Origin: Lachnospiraceae bacterium
GTDB lineage: Bacteria; Bacillota_A; Clostridia; Lachnospirales; Lachnospiraceae
DNA: 11,225 nt
Reading direction: 5' to 3'
Assembly: GCA_024684065.1 (NCBI GenBank)
Contig: JAIKXO010000207.1
Span: 1-11,225 of the forward strand
The notes under the pieces are model-generated. The model was not told the origin of the DNA. It was given only the letters and a program-made list of their open reading frames with translations, and made no database searches. This document shows positions 1-5,905 of this stretch, piece after piece; the first letter of the stretch is position 1; each line of letters begins with the position of its first letter. The position numbers and the translations under genes were made by a program.

Positions 1-16
1 AAAAATCTTTTTCAGA

Positions 17-631
17 GTGAGAAATATGCGTGAATTGATAAATGATCCCTTTTACAAATTGATTGAAAAATACGATAGATGCATAATTGACTATTGCCTC
101 ATCGAAGACGATACAGCTTATCAGGGATATCGCTCGCATAAAGACGCCATTCTGTTTGCTATGCTCAAAGTGACAGAACGATATGGCGATGCGCAGCCAA
201 CAGAGGAGACAGGGGCTTGCGGTGAAGTCCCGGAAGAACAGCTTTCATGGAAAACGGATATTGAGAAAGCACAGGGACATCAGATCGATCCGGCGGGACT
301 GCTGCATGTGCCAAAGATACTGCGGACAGACCACATCGGCCAGAGATTTTATGATTGCTACATTCCGGATCCTTTAAAAGGAGAACAGATACCGTATTGG
401 TATGCTTTCTGGGATCCCCCGCATACTTCGGCATACGGACCGGATGATTTTCGCAAGGTCAATTCCGTATTGTTTCCGGAGGGAGCAGATGAACTTGAAG
501 TATATGAGTGGACAACAGACTGGGCAGATTATTTTGATGACGGTCATGAATGGTGGGGCACTGCATGTTGGAGTGTATACGACAAGCGCATGAACAGATA
601 TATCGTCATCATGGCAGAAGCAACAGACTGA
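17..631 (+). CDS. Unrecognised 204-aa protein, possibly 5'-truncated
   Basis: I do not recognise this protein. The frame stays open to the left edge of the window, so the gene may begin outside it. Inside the window the candidate starts are GTG at 17 and ATG at 26, and no clear Shine-Dalgarno precedes either, so the start is uncertain. The product is acidic, soluble-looking, and has no signal peptide or membrane segment. The C-terminal half (about residues 120-200) is very rich in Trp, Tyr and Asp, with motifs such as IPYWYAFWDPPHTSAYGP and DDGHEWWGTACWSVYD, and ends in a hydrophobic strand (YIVIMAEATD). This suggests a compact beta-rich domain. The codon pattern looks like normal host coding DNA. 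No gene partner is visible: downstream lies a field of gene remnants. Function unknown. Confidence 0.75.
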   Translation: MRNMRELINDPFYKLIEKYDRCIIDYCLIEDDTAYQGYRSHKDAILFAMLKVTERYGDAQPTEETGACGEVPEEQLSWKTDIEKAQGHQIDPAGLLHVPKILRTDHIGQRFYDCYIPDPLKGEQIPYWYAFWDPPHTSAYGPDDFRKVNSVLFPEGADELEVYEWTTDWADYFDDGHEWWGTACWSVYDKRMNRYIVIMAEATD

Positions 632-657
632 CGAATTCTCGTTTGTAGGGATGATAG

Positions 658-1158
658 CAAGAAAAACGCTACCAGATAGAAAAGGTAATTCTTTCGATAA
701 ACAGGACTCTTGAAAGAAAGAATGATGAACCTGGCTGGGATGACGTTGCTGATATCGTTTTAAATGTAAGTCAGGACATCAAAGCCGACGAGCGCCACTT
801 CGATGCACTTAAGCATACAGGCAAGGAACAGGACTGGTATGAAAAGATATTTGAGTCTCTTGAAATACATGAGAGTGAAAAGGTTTTAGATCTTGGCTGC
901 GGATTCGCAAAGCTGTGGCGAAACAACTGGGAAGATATTCCGAGGGGAACGAAAGTTATCGGCTATGACATGCACGGAAGCTGGGCGGATGATTTTGAAA
1001 ATTATCTGGTCGAATTAAGGAAAATCAATAATCTCTCGCAGGAGGATCTTGCCGAAAAGATAGGTGTATCTAGACAGACACTGTCAAAATACGAGACCGG
1101 CAAATCGCTTTCACCTGATCAAATGGGTGTTTTCTGTCCGGAGAGACAGTTTATATAA
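658..1158 (+). pseudogene. Chimeric remnant: SAM methyltransferase fragment joined in frame to an XRE helix-turn-helix
   Basis: One frame is open from 658 to the stop at 1156-1158, but no ATG with a ribosome site begins it; the first ATG (970) lies inside the methyltransferase part. Codons up to about 1000 encode the start of a class I methyltransferase: motif I reads EKVLDLGCGFAKLW, followed by GTKVIGYDMHGSWADDF, where the Asp of GYD would be the usual ribose-binding acid. The preceding helices (ILSINRTLERK and onward) resemble the linker of MerR-methyltransferase fusion proteins, which is an inference. From about 1005 the frame changes family without losing phase: ENYLVELRKINNLSQEDLAE then KIGVSRQTLSKYETGKS is a typical Cro/C1-type helix-turn-helix. 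After KYETGKS the XRE similarity ends and the frame closes within 16 codons. Neither half is complete, so it is probably non-functional. Confidence 0.7.
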
Positions 1159-1364
1159 GGAACAAAAATCATTCTCCCGAGAGCGCCCATTGCAGCTATT
1201 CCCTGCTAAATTACGGACAGTTTGACGATAATGGAATGGCGGGGAGATATAAGCTAAACATACAGACGCCTCTGATAAAAGCCATGAAAACCGTGGTCGA
1301 TCCGGCTATATATAGTCCGGGATCGTTATCGTCACCACAGTTCCATTACCGTCCCCTGATGTGA
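1119..1364 (+). pseudogene. Coding-like remnant of unknown family
   Basis: Directly after the helix-turn-helix remnant, in another frame, there is an open stretch that reads like real protein: SGETVYIRNKNHSPESAHC, then SYSLLNYGQFDDNGMAGRYK and LNIQTPLIKAMK. There is no start codon with a ribosome site, and a stop (1116-1118) lies just upstream. The last part, past about 1300, overlaps the minus-strand histidine-kinase remnant and is probably not coding. I cannot name the family. It may be the C-terminal part of whatever gene once followed the helix-turn-helix fragment. The evidence is compositional only. Confidence 0.35.
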
Positions 1365-1545
1365 TAGTCAGACTTCCGCCACACATTATTGTAAGCCTTT
1401 GCTGAATATTTTTAAGAGCGACACCCGGTTCTTTGGCCTTATCTAAATCAAAACCGCGGCCGTTGTCTTCTACGATGATCTCGGCGCCCGCATCCGTGTG
1501 CCTTGTCCGTATAGAAATACGCAGCAGCCCGGAACAGGGATCCAT
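1306..1545 (-). pseudogene. Histidine kinase C-terminal ATPase remnant (LytS/YesM type)
   Basis: The 79 residues match the C-terminal end of a HATPase_c domain: EIIVEDNGRGFD is the G1 box (D-N-G-x-G-F), VALKNIQQRLTIMCGG is the LytS/YesM-style G2 region (usually GIGLxNVxxRL), and GTVVTITIPDYI is the last strand. The N box, the phospho-acceptor His segment and all sensor and membrane parts are missing. Kinases of this class usually exceed 400 residues, so this is under a fifth of a gene. The ATG at 1545 corresponds to an internal Met after the usual VKHG motif. Just upstream in frame the sequence reads V-stop-F-G-M-D-P, suggesting that a stop replaced a codon near that motif. No response-regulator gene is present nearby. 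Clearly a remnant. Confidence 0.75.
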
Positions 1546-1600
1546 ACCAAATTAAACTGGTACCCAGATATCTTTTTCAGTTTTAATGACTAAGGATAAT

Positions 1601-1630
1601 GAAAAATAATGAAAAATAGTGAAAAATAGT
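1601..1630 (+). repeat. Three tandem 10-bp units, GAAAAATARY type
   Basis: Three consecutive decamers are seen: gaaaaataat, gaaaaatagt, gaaaaatagt. They lie in an AT-rich non-coding gap between two gene remnants (1546-1683). No gene or regulator is obviously attached. They could be simple replication-slippage repeats. Confidence 0.75.
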
Positions 1631-1683
1631 GTAATTCTAACGGAAAAATTTTGGAGTAAGATCAACCGTATTAAAAAAACAAT

Positions 1684-1854
1684 ATGGCAGATTACACCGC
1701 ATCGAAGGGCACAGTGGCATCGATGACATCAGCTATGACACTAGACAATGCACTCAATCAGAATACGATAAATCGGCAGTTTTTTTCGTTTACTATATAT
1801 GTTCAAACGAAAAATCACAGAGGAAATCTTCATCGGGAATTGTTTGTAAAGTGA
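1684..1854 (+). pseudogene. Short-chain dehydrogenase remnant (YxxxK segment)
   Basis: The 56-codon frame begins MADYTASKGTVASMTSAMTL and continues DNALNQNTIN. This resembles the active-site helix of classical short-chain dehydrogenases, where Y-x-x-x-K (here YTASK) is followed by a helix of the type GAVxxMTxAMALDxA and then by IRVN. The N-terminal Rossmann part (TGxxxGIG, NNAG) and the C-terminal substrate loop are absent. Beyond about residue 32 the frame no longer resembles the family. The ATG is at the join and has no ribosome site, so expression is unlikely. The identification rests on one motif and its spacing. Confidence 0.5.
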
Positions 1855-1945
1855 ATCAGGAATGAAATATATTGATATCTGCAGGTCTGCAGATCCGTTC
1901 AGAGGTGATCGGCAGGGGTTAAGAAAGAAACCGTCAGACAAAAGA

Positions 1946-1983
1946 GCAGGCGTCCCTATCCGGGGATACCTGCCCTGTTTTTT
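1946..1983. terminator. Hairpin with T-run, terminator-like
   Basis: The arms gcaggcgtccc (1946-1956) and gggatacctgc (1963-1973) pair with one C-A mismatch and one G-T wobble around a 6-nt loop, followed on the plus strand by ctgttttttg. On the minus strand it lies about 50 bases past the stop of the cystatin-like gene and is followed by a shorter tctttt. It could therefore terminate in both directions. Confidence 0.6.
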
Positions 1984-1997
1984 GCTTTAAAGCAAAA
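1980..1997. repeat. 18-bp perfect palindrome
   Basis: The sequence ttttgctttaaagcaaaa equals its own reverse complement. It overlaps the T-run of the terminator-like hairpin and lies 37 bases past the stop codon of the minus-strand cystatin-like gene. It may be part of the same termination region or a dimeric-protein site. Confidence 0.6.
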
Positions 1998-2033
1998 GCT
2001 ATAGTGTTAATATATCGACTGAATATCCACCCA

Positions 2034-2714
2034 TCATCTTGAATATGCACCGATATTCACGCATTCGGATGACGTTAAGCTTGCATTCCCCTGCAGATCC
2101 ACATACCAGGTTACAACATATAATTTTTTGTCATTGCCGGTGCAGAGGGCTTTATAATTTGTGCCGGATACAGGCTGTGCAGCCAGCAAAGCCACTGGAT
2201 TGTATATCACATCACCATTGTTAATGGCGTCAAATGATGCCTGTACATTCTGGTCAGGAAACATTCCCGGCTTGCCTGAGGTGCGAACAGCCCATGCACC
2301 TGTTGCGGCTTTTCCAAGAGGTTTTCCTGTCTGTATTTTGGTAACATCTATTGATGCCACGCTGACGATCGAATTGTGTCCTTTTGTATCTGAATAGAGT
2401 TTAATAAAATAATATCCGGGTATAGCTTCATTGGCTTCCGTTCCATATGCAAGATACATGTAGTTGGTGCCTGATACTACCTGTGCTGCCACAAGGCCCA
2501 GCACTTCAAAATGACCGCCATGATCTTTCAGTGCTTCACTGATTCGTATGCTGTCTTTCTCGCTCATCATGCAGGGGGAATTATCGGTAAACAGTGTCCA
2601 GCCGCCTGTTTTTGGCTTATGCCTTGATGCGGCTTCTGTCCGGTTACCCATAAAGATCAGACCGATAAATATTGCACAGACAAGACTTGTTATCATCATA
2701 CCTGTCTTTCTCAT
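2034..2714 (-). CDS. Exported protein with two cystatin-like repeats
   Basis: A short basic N-terminus (MRKTG), a hydrophobic stretch (MMITSLVCAIFIGLIFMG) and a polar exit near NRTEAAS form a signal peptide, so the protein is probably secreted. The mature part holds two copies of one domain. Each starts with a Gly-Trp or Gly-Ala-Trp strand (TGGWTLF; TGAWAV), has a helix, then a strand ending in LVAAQVVSGTNY (repeat 1) or LLAAQPVSGTNY (repeat 2), and finishes with a strand pair (YYFIKLYSDTKG; YVVTWYVDLQGNASLTSSE). The Q-x-V-x-G-x-N-Y motif, the early Gly-Gly and the final hairpin match the layout of animal cystatins, which inhibit papain-like proteases; the usual Pro-Trp hairpin is missing. 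Inhibition is inferred. ATG 2723 touches the ribosome site (aaggag, minus strand), whereas ATG 2714 lies 9 nt from it, so I chose 2714. It is transcribed alone. Confidence 0.8.
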   Translation of the reverse strand: MRKTGMMITSLVCAIFIGLIFMGNRTEAASRHKPKTGGWTLFTDNSPCMMSEKDSIRISEALKDHGGHFEVLGLVAAQVVSGTNYMYLAYGTEANEAIPGYYFIKLYSDTKGHNSIVSVASIDVTKIQTGKPLGKAATGAWAVRTSGKPGMFPDQNVQASFDAINNGDVIYNPVALLAAQPVSGTNYKALCTGNDKKLYVVTWYVDLQGNASLTSSECVNIGAYSR

Positions 2715-2723
2715 ATCATCCAT

Positions 2724-2729
2724 CTCCTT
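2724..2729 (-). promoter_or_regulatory. Ribosome binding site that sets the start of the cystatin-like gene
   Basis: On the minus strand, aaggag is followed at once by ATG (2723) and, nine bases later, by a second in-frame ATG (2714). Only the second has workable spacing. Confidence 0.65.
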
Positions 2730-2746
2730 ATACTATACAAATCCTG

Positions 2747-2908
2747 TTAAGGAAAAACTGATTAAATCAGTTTTTCCTTAGATGCTCCGCGGGATCAATT
2801 CGACATTTGTATACAAATGTCGAAAAAATACTCACGGATTTTCAGCGTAAATTGGCACTTCGTGCCGAAAATCCGGGGCGGGAAACGCTTTAATCAGCGT
2901 TTCCTTAA
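2747..2908. repeat. MITE/REP-like element, 162 bp, four nested hairpins with hairpin-forming terminal inverted repeats
   Basis: The two ends are inverted copies: taaggaaaaactgattaaa from 2748 and, reading the minus strand from 2907, taaggaaacgctgattaaa (17 of 19 identical; one more T-A pair outside). Each end also folds on itself. The left end has 15-bp arms 2748-2762 and 2766-2780; the right end has 9-bp arms 2881-2889 and 2896-2904, which keep pairing although the loop-proximal bases differ. Between them are a perfect 26-bp palindrome (2799-2824) and a hairpin inside a hairpin (2835-2843 with 2867-2875; inner 2854-2858 with 2862-2866). No protein is encoded. The right end supplies the stop codon of the neighbouring minus-strand ORF. 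The structure fits a non-autonomous mobile repeat or REP pair. A structured RNA is the alternative. Confidence 0.65.
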
Positions 2909-3171
2909 TAATTTTTTGTTTCTGTGTATTTATACGAATGTCGTATTAAAAAGGCAATCTCCTCAAGTGTTTTTTTATATTTTTTTCTGTTTTCCGTAAA
3001 GACGACATTAACTTCCGCGAGCCTCTGCTCAATACCGGGAACATTGTCGGGGATTTTGACAGGCTCTGTGTAAACCAAAGTGCAAAGCACGGAACCACGC
3101 TTGATATCACTTTTGACCCTCACATCATAATAATTCGAAAATTCGGAATAATGTTGCGATAACTTGTACAA
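2905..3171 (-). CDS. Small hypothetical protein, start uncertain
   Basis: The frame encodes about 88 residues with a coding-like central part: SDIKRGSVLCTLVYTEPVKI, then PDNVPGIEQRLAEVNVVF, then a basic helix KKYKKTLEEIAFLIRHSYKY. I do not recognise the family, and no signal peptide or membrane span is present. No ATG begins it: candidates are TTG 3171 (weak gagag, 9 nt away) or an internal GTG near 3126. A well-formed ATG at 3187 lies in a different frame and gives MRDDQIVQVIATLFRIFELL before a stop, so a frameshift near 3127 is an alternative reading. The stop codon lies in the terminal repeat of the adjacent MITE-like element, so the original 3' end may have been replaced by an insertion. 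It may be a remnant. Confidence 0.4.
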   Translation of the reverse strand: MYKLSQHYSEFSNYYDVRVKSDIKRGSVLCTLVYTEPVKIPDNVPGIEQRLAEVNVVFTENRKKYKKTLEEIAFLIRHSYKYTETKNY

Positions 3172-3192
3172 TCTGATCGTCTCTCATATAAT
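3164..3192 (+). promoter_or_regulatory. Candidate sigma-A promoter
   Basis: TTGTAC (3164-3169), a 17-base spacer and a perfect TATAAT (3187-3192) precede the plus-strand series of small genes. The predicted start point near 3199 falls on the ribosome site gagg (3199-3202) of the first frame, giving a very short leader. This makes the assignment less certain. Confidence 0.4.
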
Positions 3193-3208
3193 ATACGTGA
3201 GGTGTTTT

Positions 3209-3415
3209 TTGAAACTGCTTAGAAGAGAAAAGTATATATCACGAATCAGGCCTTGTATTCAGGATACTGAAATAATTAAGACATTGATTTTATTCTTAAC
3301 CAAAGAATGTTTGATTGATCATAAGGATTGCGGCGGGTTTGCAGTCGATATCCCGGGATATGAGAAACCGATGGAAATGATCATGATAAAGGGGCTGAAC
3401 GATGACATCGAGTAA
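3209..3415 (+). pseudogene. N-terminal stub of an AAA-ATPase (DUF4143-type) joined to an unknown tail
   Basis: TTG 3209 is preceded by gagg at 3199-3202 with a 6-nt gap. The first residues, MKLLRREKYISRIRPCIQDT then EIIKTL, match the usual opening of the large ATP-binding AAA family with a C-terminal DUF4143 domain, where EIIKV is normally followed by the Walker A segment (GxRRCGKS). Here the Walker A never appears. The frame runs straight into ILFLTKECLIDHKDCGGFAV, DIPGYEKPMEMIMIKGLNDD and stops, a segment I cannot place. Family members have about 400 residues against 68 here. The join looks like an internal deletion that kept the reading frame. Non-functional as an ATPase. Confidence 0.55.
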
Positions 3416-3491
3416 AGAATATCCGGATTTCATGTTGGAGCAACTGTCAGGGCCGGATGAAATAACGTGCCGTGCGATGATGGGAGAATAA
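3402..3491 (+). pseudogene. TfoX N-terminal-domain stub, 29 aa
   Basis: ATG 3402 has a strong ribosome site (aaagggg, 3388-3394, 7-nt gap) and overlaps the end of the previous frame by 14 bases, as genes in an operon do. The product starts MTSSKEYPDFMLEQLSGPDE and continues ITCRAMMGE before a stop. This is the first helix and the conserved MMGE of the TfoX N-terminal (YjqA-like) family, which normally continues with YxxYxxGKxxGxxxDxRxLVK to about 100 residues. The break falls exactly after MMGE, and the next bases belong to another gene. It is too short to fold as the domain. Confidence 0.6.
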
Positions 3492-3496
3492 CGCCT

Positions 3497-3751
3497 ATGG
3501 AGGATGATTACAGGCAGATAGTGCTTGATAAGATAGAACGACTGGTCGAAAAGAGAACGGAAGGAATTATGAATGCAAGCAGGAGAAACTATTACGGGGA
3601 ATGCGCTTCGTATATCGCGGCTTTGGGAGAGGTAAGGGAATCCCTGGGAGAAAAAGGGGCAAAACAAAGGATAATGACCGAATACAAAGACAGGTATACT
3701 CGAAGAACAGCATTCAGATCAGAGCTTAAGACATATGGATGGAGAGGGTGA
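3497..3751 (+). pseudogene. C-terminal fragment resembling SWIM zinc-finger proteins, 84 aa
   Basis: ATG 3497 follows ggga with about 10 nt spacing. The product is a basic helical segment: MEDDYRQIVLDKIERLVEKR, then NASRRNYYGECASYIAALGE, VRESLGEKGAKQRIM, and the tail YKDRYTRRTAFRSELKTYGW. It resembles the extreme C-terminus of long SWIM zinc-finger proteins, in which such an Arg-rich YxxRYxRRxAFRxEL end follows repeated helices. The zinc-binding CxCx(n)CxH motif and hundreds of preceding residues are absent. The attribution is from memory of the family. It sits between two other damaged genes, so it is probably the 3' end of a deleted gene rather than a short functional one. Confidence 0.5.
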
Positions 3752-3779
3752 AAATGACCAAAATGAGAGAGGAGGAATC

Positions 3780-5052
3780 ATGATTTACGAACTAAATTTT
3801 TAAACTGGTATTTGGTGCCTTTATGCCGGATGATGGCCGGGTTGAGCGCGTGATTGAAGCGGATGCTTCCTGCACGCTCTACGAGCTGATTTTTTGTCTT
3901 TTAAACTCAATCGATTTTGATTTTGACCACATGTACGAGTTTCAGATCCGGAAAACGAGATACAGCGGCTCGCCTATGGGAAGCGAGGGGGAGGATCCGA
4001 GACTGGATTCCCTTGGCTTAAGAAGGGGGAGCAGGTTCCGTCTGATATACGATTTTGGAGATGACTGGACATTCGATATCGTGGTATCGGGCAGAAGAGA
4101 GGGTTCAGTGGAACGGGGAACCAAAGTCATCGCTTCAATAGGAGAGGTGGAACAGTATCCTGATTTTGAAGATTGGGAAGAGGATTATGAAAACCCGGAT
4201 GATCCTGATTATGAAGCTTTGAGTCCGGAAGCAAAGGAAATTACAGATCAGCTCGAGGAGTTCGAGCTTCAGCTGTTCAATGATGATGAAGCGGCGGCAG
4301 CAGATCTCATGCTGGAAATCTGGCCGAAGATAAAGCAATATGTCCTAAGCCTGCCGGAACTGGCGGCGGCATCATCCCAATCTGCCCAAGATGGGGAGAA
4401 GGAAGCTGAGGAAGGAAAACCCACAATAGATGAAGCGGATCCTGATTACAGGATGGGGCTCTGGAATGCGCTCATGGATTCGGATCTGCCTTTCCTCAAC
4501 CTGAAGAGATATGAAGAGGGGTTACGGCTCTGGGACGATATCCTTCAAACATTCCGCTGGGAAGGGAATGATGGTGATGAGCTGAGGGGCGCGATCGGAG
4601 AGGCGTTAGCAGGGCTCGGGGAGAAAGAGAAGATGGCAGAGCACTTCCTGCTCTGGGAGGGAAAAAGCCCGAATAGCAGCCTCCGCATGAATTCCCATCT
4701 GCTTGCACTTGAGAAGATAAAGGACTGGGAGGCTGCAAAAGAGCGGCTGGAGACATACCTGGAAGCGGTAAATGAGGATATAATGAAGGAGCTTCTGTTC
4801 CAGAGAGCGGTTGAAATATATGAGGCTCTTGGGGATGAGGAGAAAGCGGATTATTATTCCGGGGAGCTTGAGAGGCTGGAGGAAGAGATTGAAAACGAGA
4901 TGGATGAATTGAATGCCGGCGACGAAGATGTTTTCTTTCCTTTCCGGATGCAGAGTACGGTGATGAGGTCAGAGCCGAAAATCTATCCGAACGATCCTTG
5001 TCCCTGCGGATCAGGAAAGAAATATAAAAAGTGTTGTGGGAAGAACAGGTAA
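3780..5052 (+). CDS. pRiA4b ORF-3 family protein with C-terminal SEC-C zinc motif, frameshifted after codon 7
   Basis: The start is ATG 3780, with aggagg at 3770-3775. It encodes MIYELNF and then meets TAA in a run of five T. Dropping one T continues as [20 protein letters not shown], so the true N-terminus is split by one extra base; the uninterrupted frame begins at ATG 3823 (409 residues). Residues 1-130 of that frame are the pRiA4b ORF-3 domain ([38 protein letters not shown]). The middle is acidic, rich in Glu, and helical, with TPR-like pairs (about 210-350). The last 22 residues ([18 protein letters not shown] and onward) are a complete SEC-C zinc motif. The family's biochemical role is not established. 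A nine-codon frame (3754-3783, MTKMREEES) overlaps the start as TCATGA. The damage may be real or a homopolymer read error. Confidence 0.85.
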
Positions 5053-5102
5053 AGTTTAGGTTGAGCTACTATCTTTTCTTCATTTCGGAAAAAGATGAAA
5101 TA

Positions 5103-5315
5103 TGGTACCTGATTATTTACAACAAATTCAAATTTGTATAGAAGACAGGTGTATGCGGAGGCTTTAAAACATTTTCGACATTCTCACTTGAGGCGTATAA
5201 CTTATTTGACAACAAGCAGTATGTGGCGGGCGGAATGTATGTGTTACTCAGTTGTACTTGTTGCATATGCGGTATTATATGTGGGAAAAGGTTTGCTTCA
5301 GTAATTAAATTATAA
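5103..5315 (+). pseudogene. crcB: crcB (FluC) fluoride channel, C-terminal remnant
   Basis: Downstream of TAG 5139 the frame reads KTGVCGGFKTFSTFSLEAYN, followed by LFDNKQYVAGGMYVLLSC and a final membrane helix ending GKRFASVIKL. GxCGGFxTFSTFSxE is the signature of the CrcB/FluC fluoride exporter family, including the Phe box and the Ser/Thr track that line the pore. Usual length is 120-130 residues; only the last third is present. Upstream in the same frame is KFKFV followed by the stop, matching the family's K-L-F-L-K-T-G, so the TAG could be a TTG leucine mutated to stop. Further upstream no family similarity is visible. The stop codon is 17 bases before the chromate-transporter start, so the remnant may still lie in that transcript. 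Confidence 0.75.
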
Positions 5316-5332
5316 AAAAGGAAATGCCTGAT

Positions 5333-5905
5333 ATGCCCGTACTTATCGAACTGTTCTTAACCTTTGCAAAGATAGGCTTATTTACCTTCGGTGGAGGGTA
5401 CGCGATGCTCTCGATCATCGAGAATATCTGCGTTGAACAGAAAAACTGGATTACACATGACGAAATGATGAATATAACGGTGATTGCCGAATCCACTCCC
5501 GGACCGATAGCGATTAACTGTGCTACGTACGTTGGCTACAAGAAGGGTAAGCTTCCGGGCGCAATTCTTGCGACTCTTGGAGTGGCGATACCTTCGTTTG
5601 TTATTATTTTTGCCATATCCATGTTTCTGGAGGGATTCTTAGAGATTACATGGATAGCGCACGCATTTCAGGGTATCAAGATAGCGGTTGGCATATTGAT
5701 TCTTGATGTGGCGATTAAGATGATCAGGAAGATGCAAAAGAAACCGTTGCAGATAGGTATTCTTTTGGGCTCTTTTGCTGTGATAATGTTTATCAACGTG
5801 CTGAAGTTACACTTATCATCGATAGTGGTAATGCTTACGGCGGCTCTTGTCAGCGTAGCCTTCTTTCTTGCGGAAAAAGTACGCAGAAAGGGGGAAAAGG
5901 CATGA
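5333..5905 (+). CDS. Chromate transporter, first half-size CHR subunit
   Basis: This is a membrane protein of one CHR domain (about 190 residues), a short-chain member of the ChrA ion transporter family. The N-terminal signature is FAKIGLFTFGGGYAMLSIIE, and residues around 60 carry ESTPGPIAINCATYVGYK; both are family hallmarks. Four to five further hydrophobic segments follow, and the C-terminus is basic. ATG 5324 lies one base from the ribosome site (aagga, 5318-5322), while ATG 5333 lies ten bases away and gives the usual family start (MPVLIELFLTFAKIGLF), so I prefer 5333. The stop overlaps the next start as ATGA, indicating translational coupling; the two halves presumably form a heterodimer. 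The transported ion is probably chromate or another oxyanion; this is known for the family, not shown here. Confidence 0.9.
   Translation: MPVLIELFLTFAKIGLFTFGGGYAMLSIIENICVEQKNWITHDEMMNITVIAESTPGPIAINCATYVGYKKGKLPGAILATLGVAIPSFVIIFAISMFLEGFLEITWIAHAFQGIKIAVGILILDVAIKMIRKMQKKPLQIGILLGSFAVIMFINVLKLHLSSIVVMLTAALVSVAFFLAEKVRRKGEKA

Noticed and set aside
1877..1894. Inverted repeat atctgcag-gt-ctgcagat
   Set aside because: Perfect but short, without a gene or T-run attached; likely chance in this non-coding gap.
1741..1941. Minus-strand 66-codon frame
   Set aside because: No ribosome site or family resemblance, and it overlaps the dehydrogenase remnant; judged a chance frame.
1862..1990. A 42-codon plus-strand frame starting MKYIDICRSADPF
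   Set aside because: It runs straight through the terminator-like hairpin and its T-run, has no good ribosome site and no recognisable composition.
3780..3801. prfB-like programmed +1 frameshift as the default explanation
   Set aside because: UUU-UAA could slip, but there is no internal Shine-Dalgarno-like stimulator at the right distance, and other lesions in A/T runs occur in the window. Kept only as an alternative.
5061..5098. Possible terminator atctttt...aaaagat after the SEC-C gene
   Set aside because: The stem is A/T only, with an imperfect bulge and no T-run after it.
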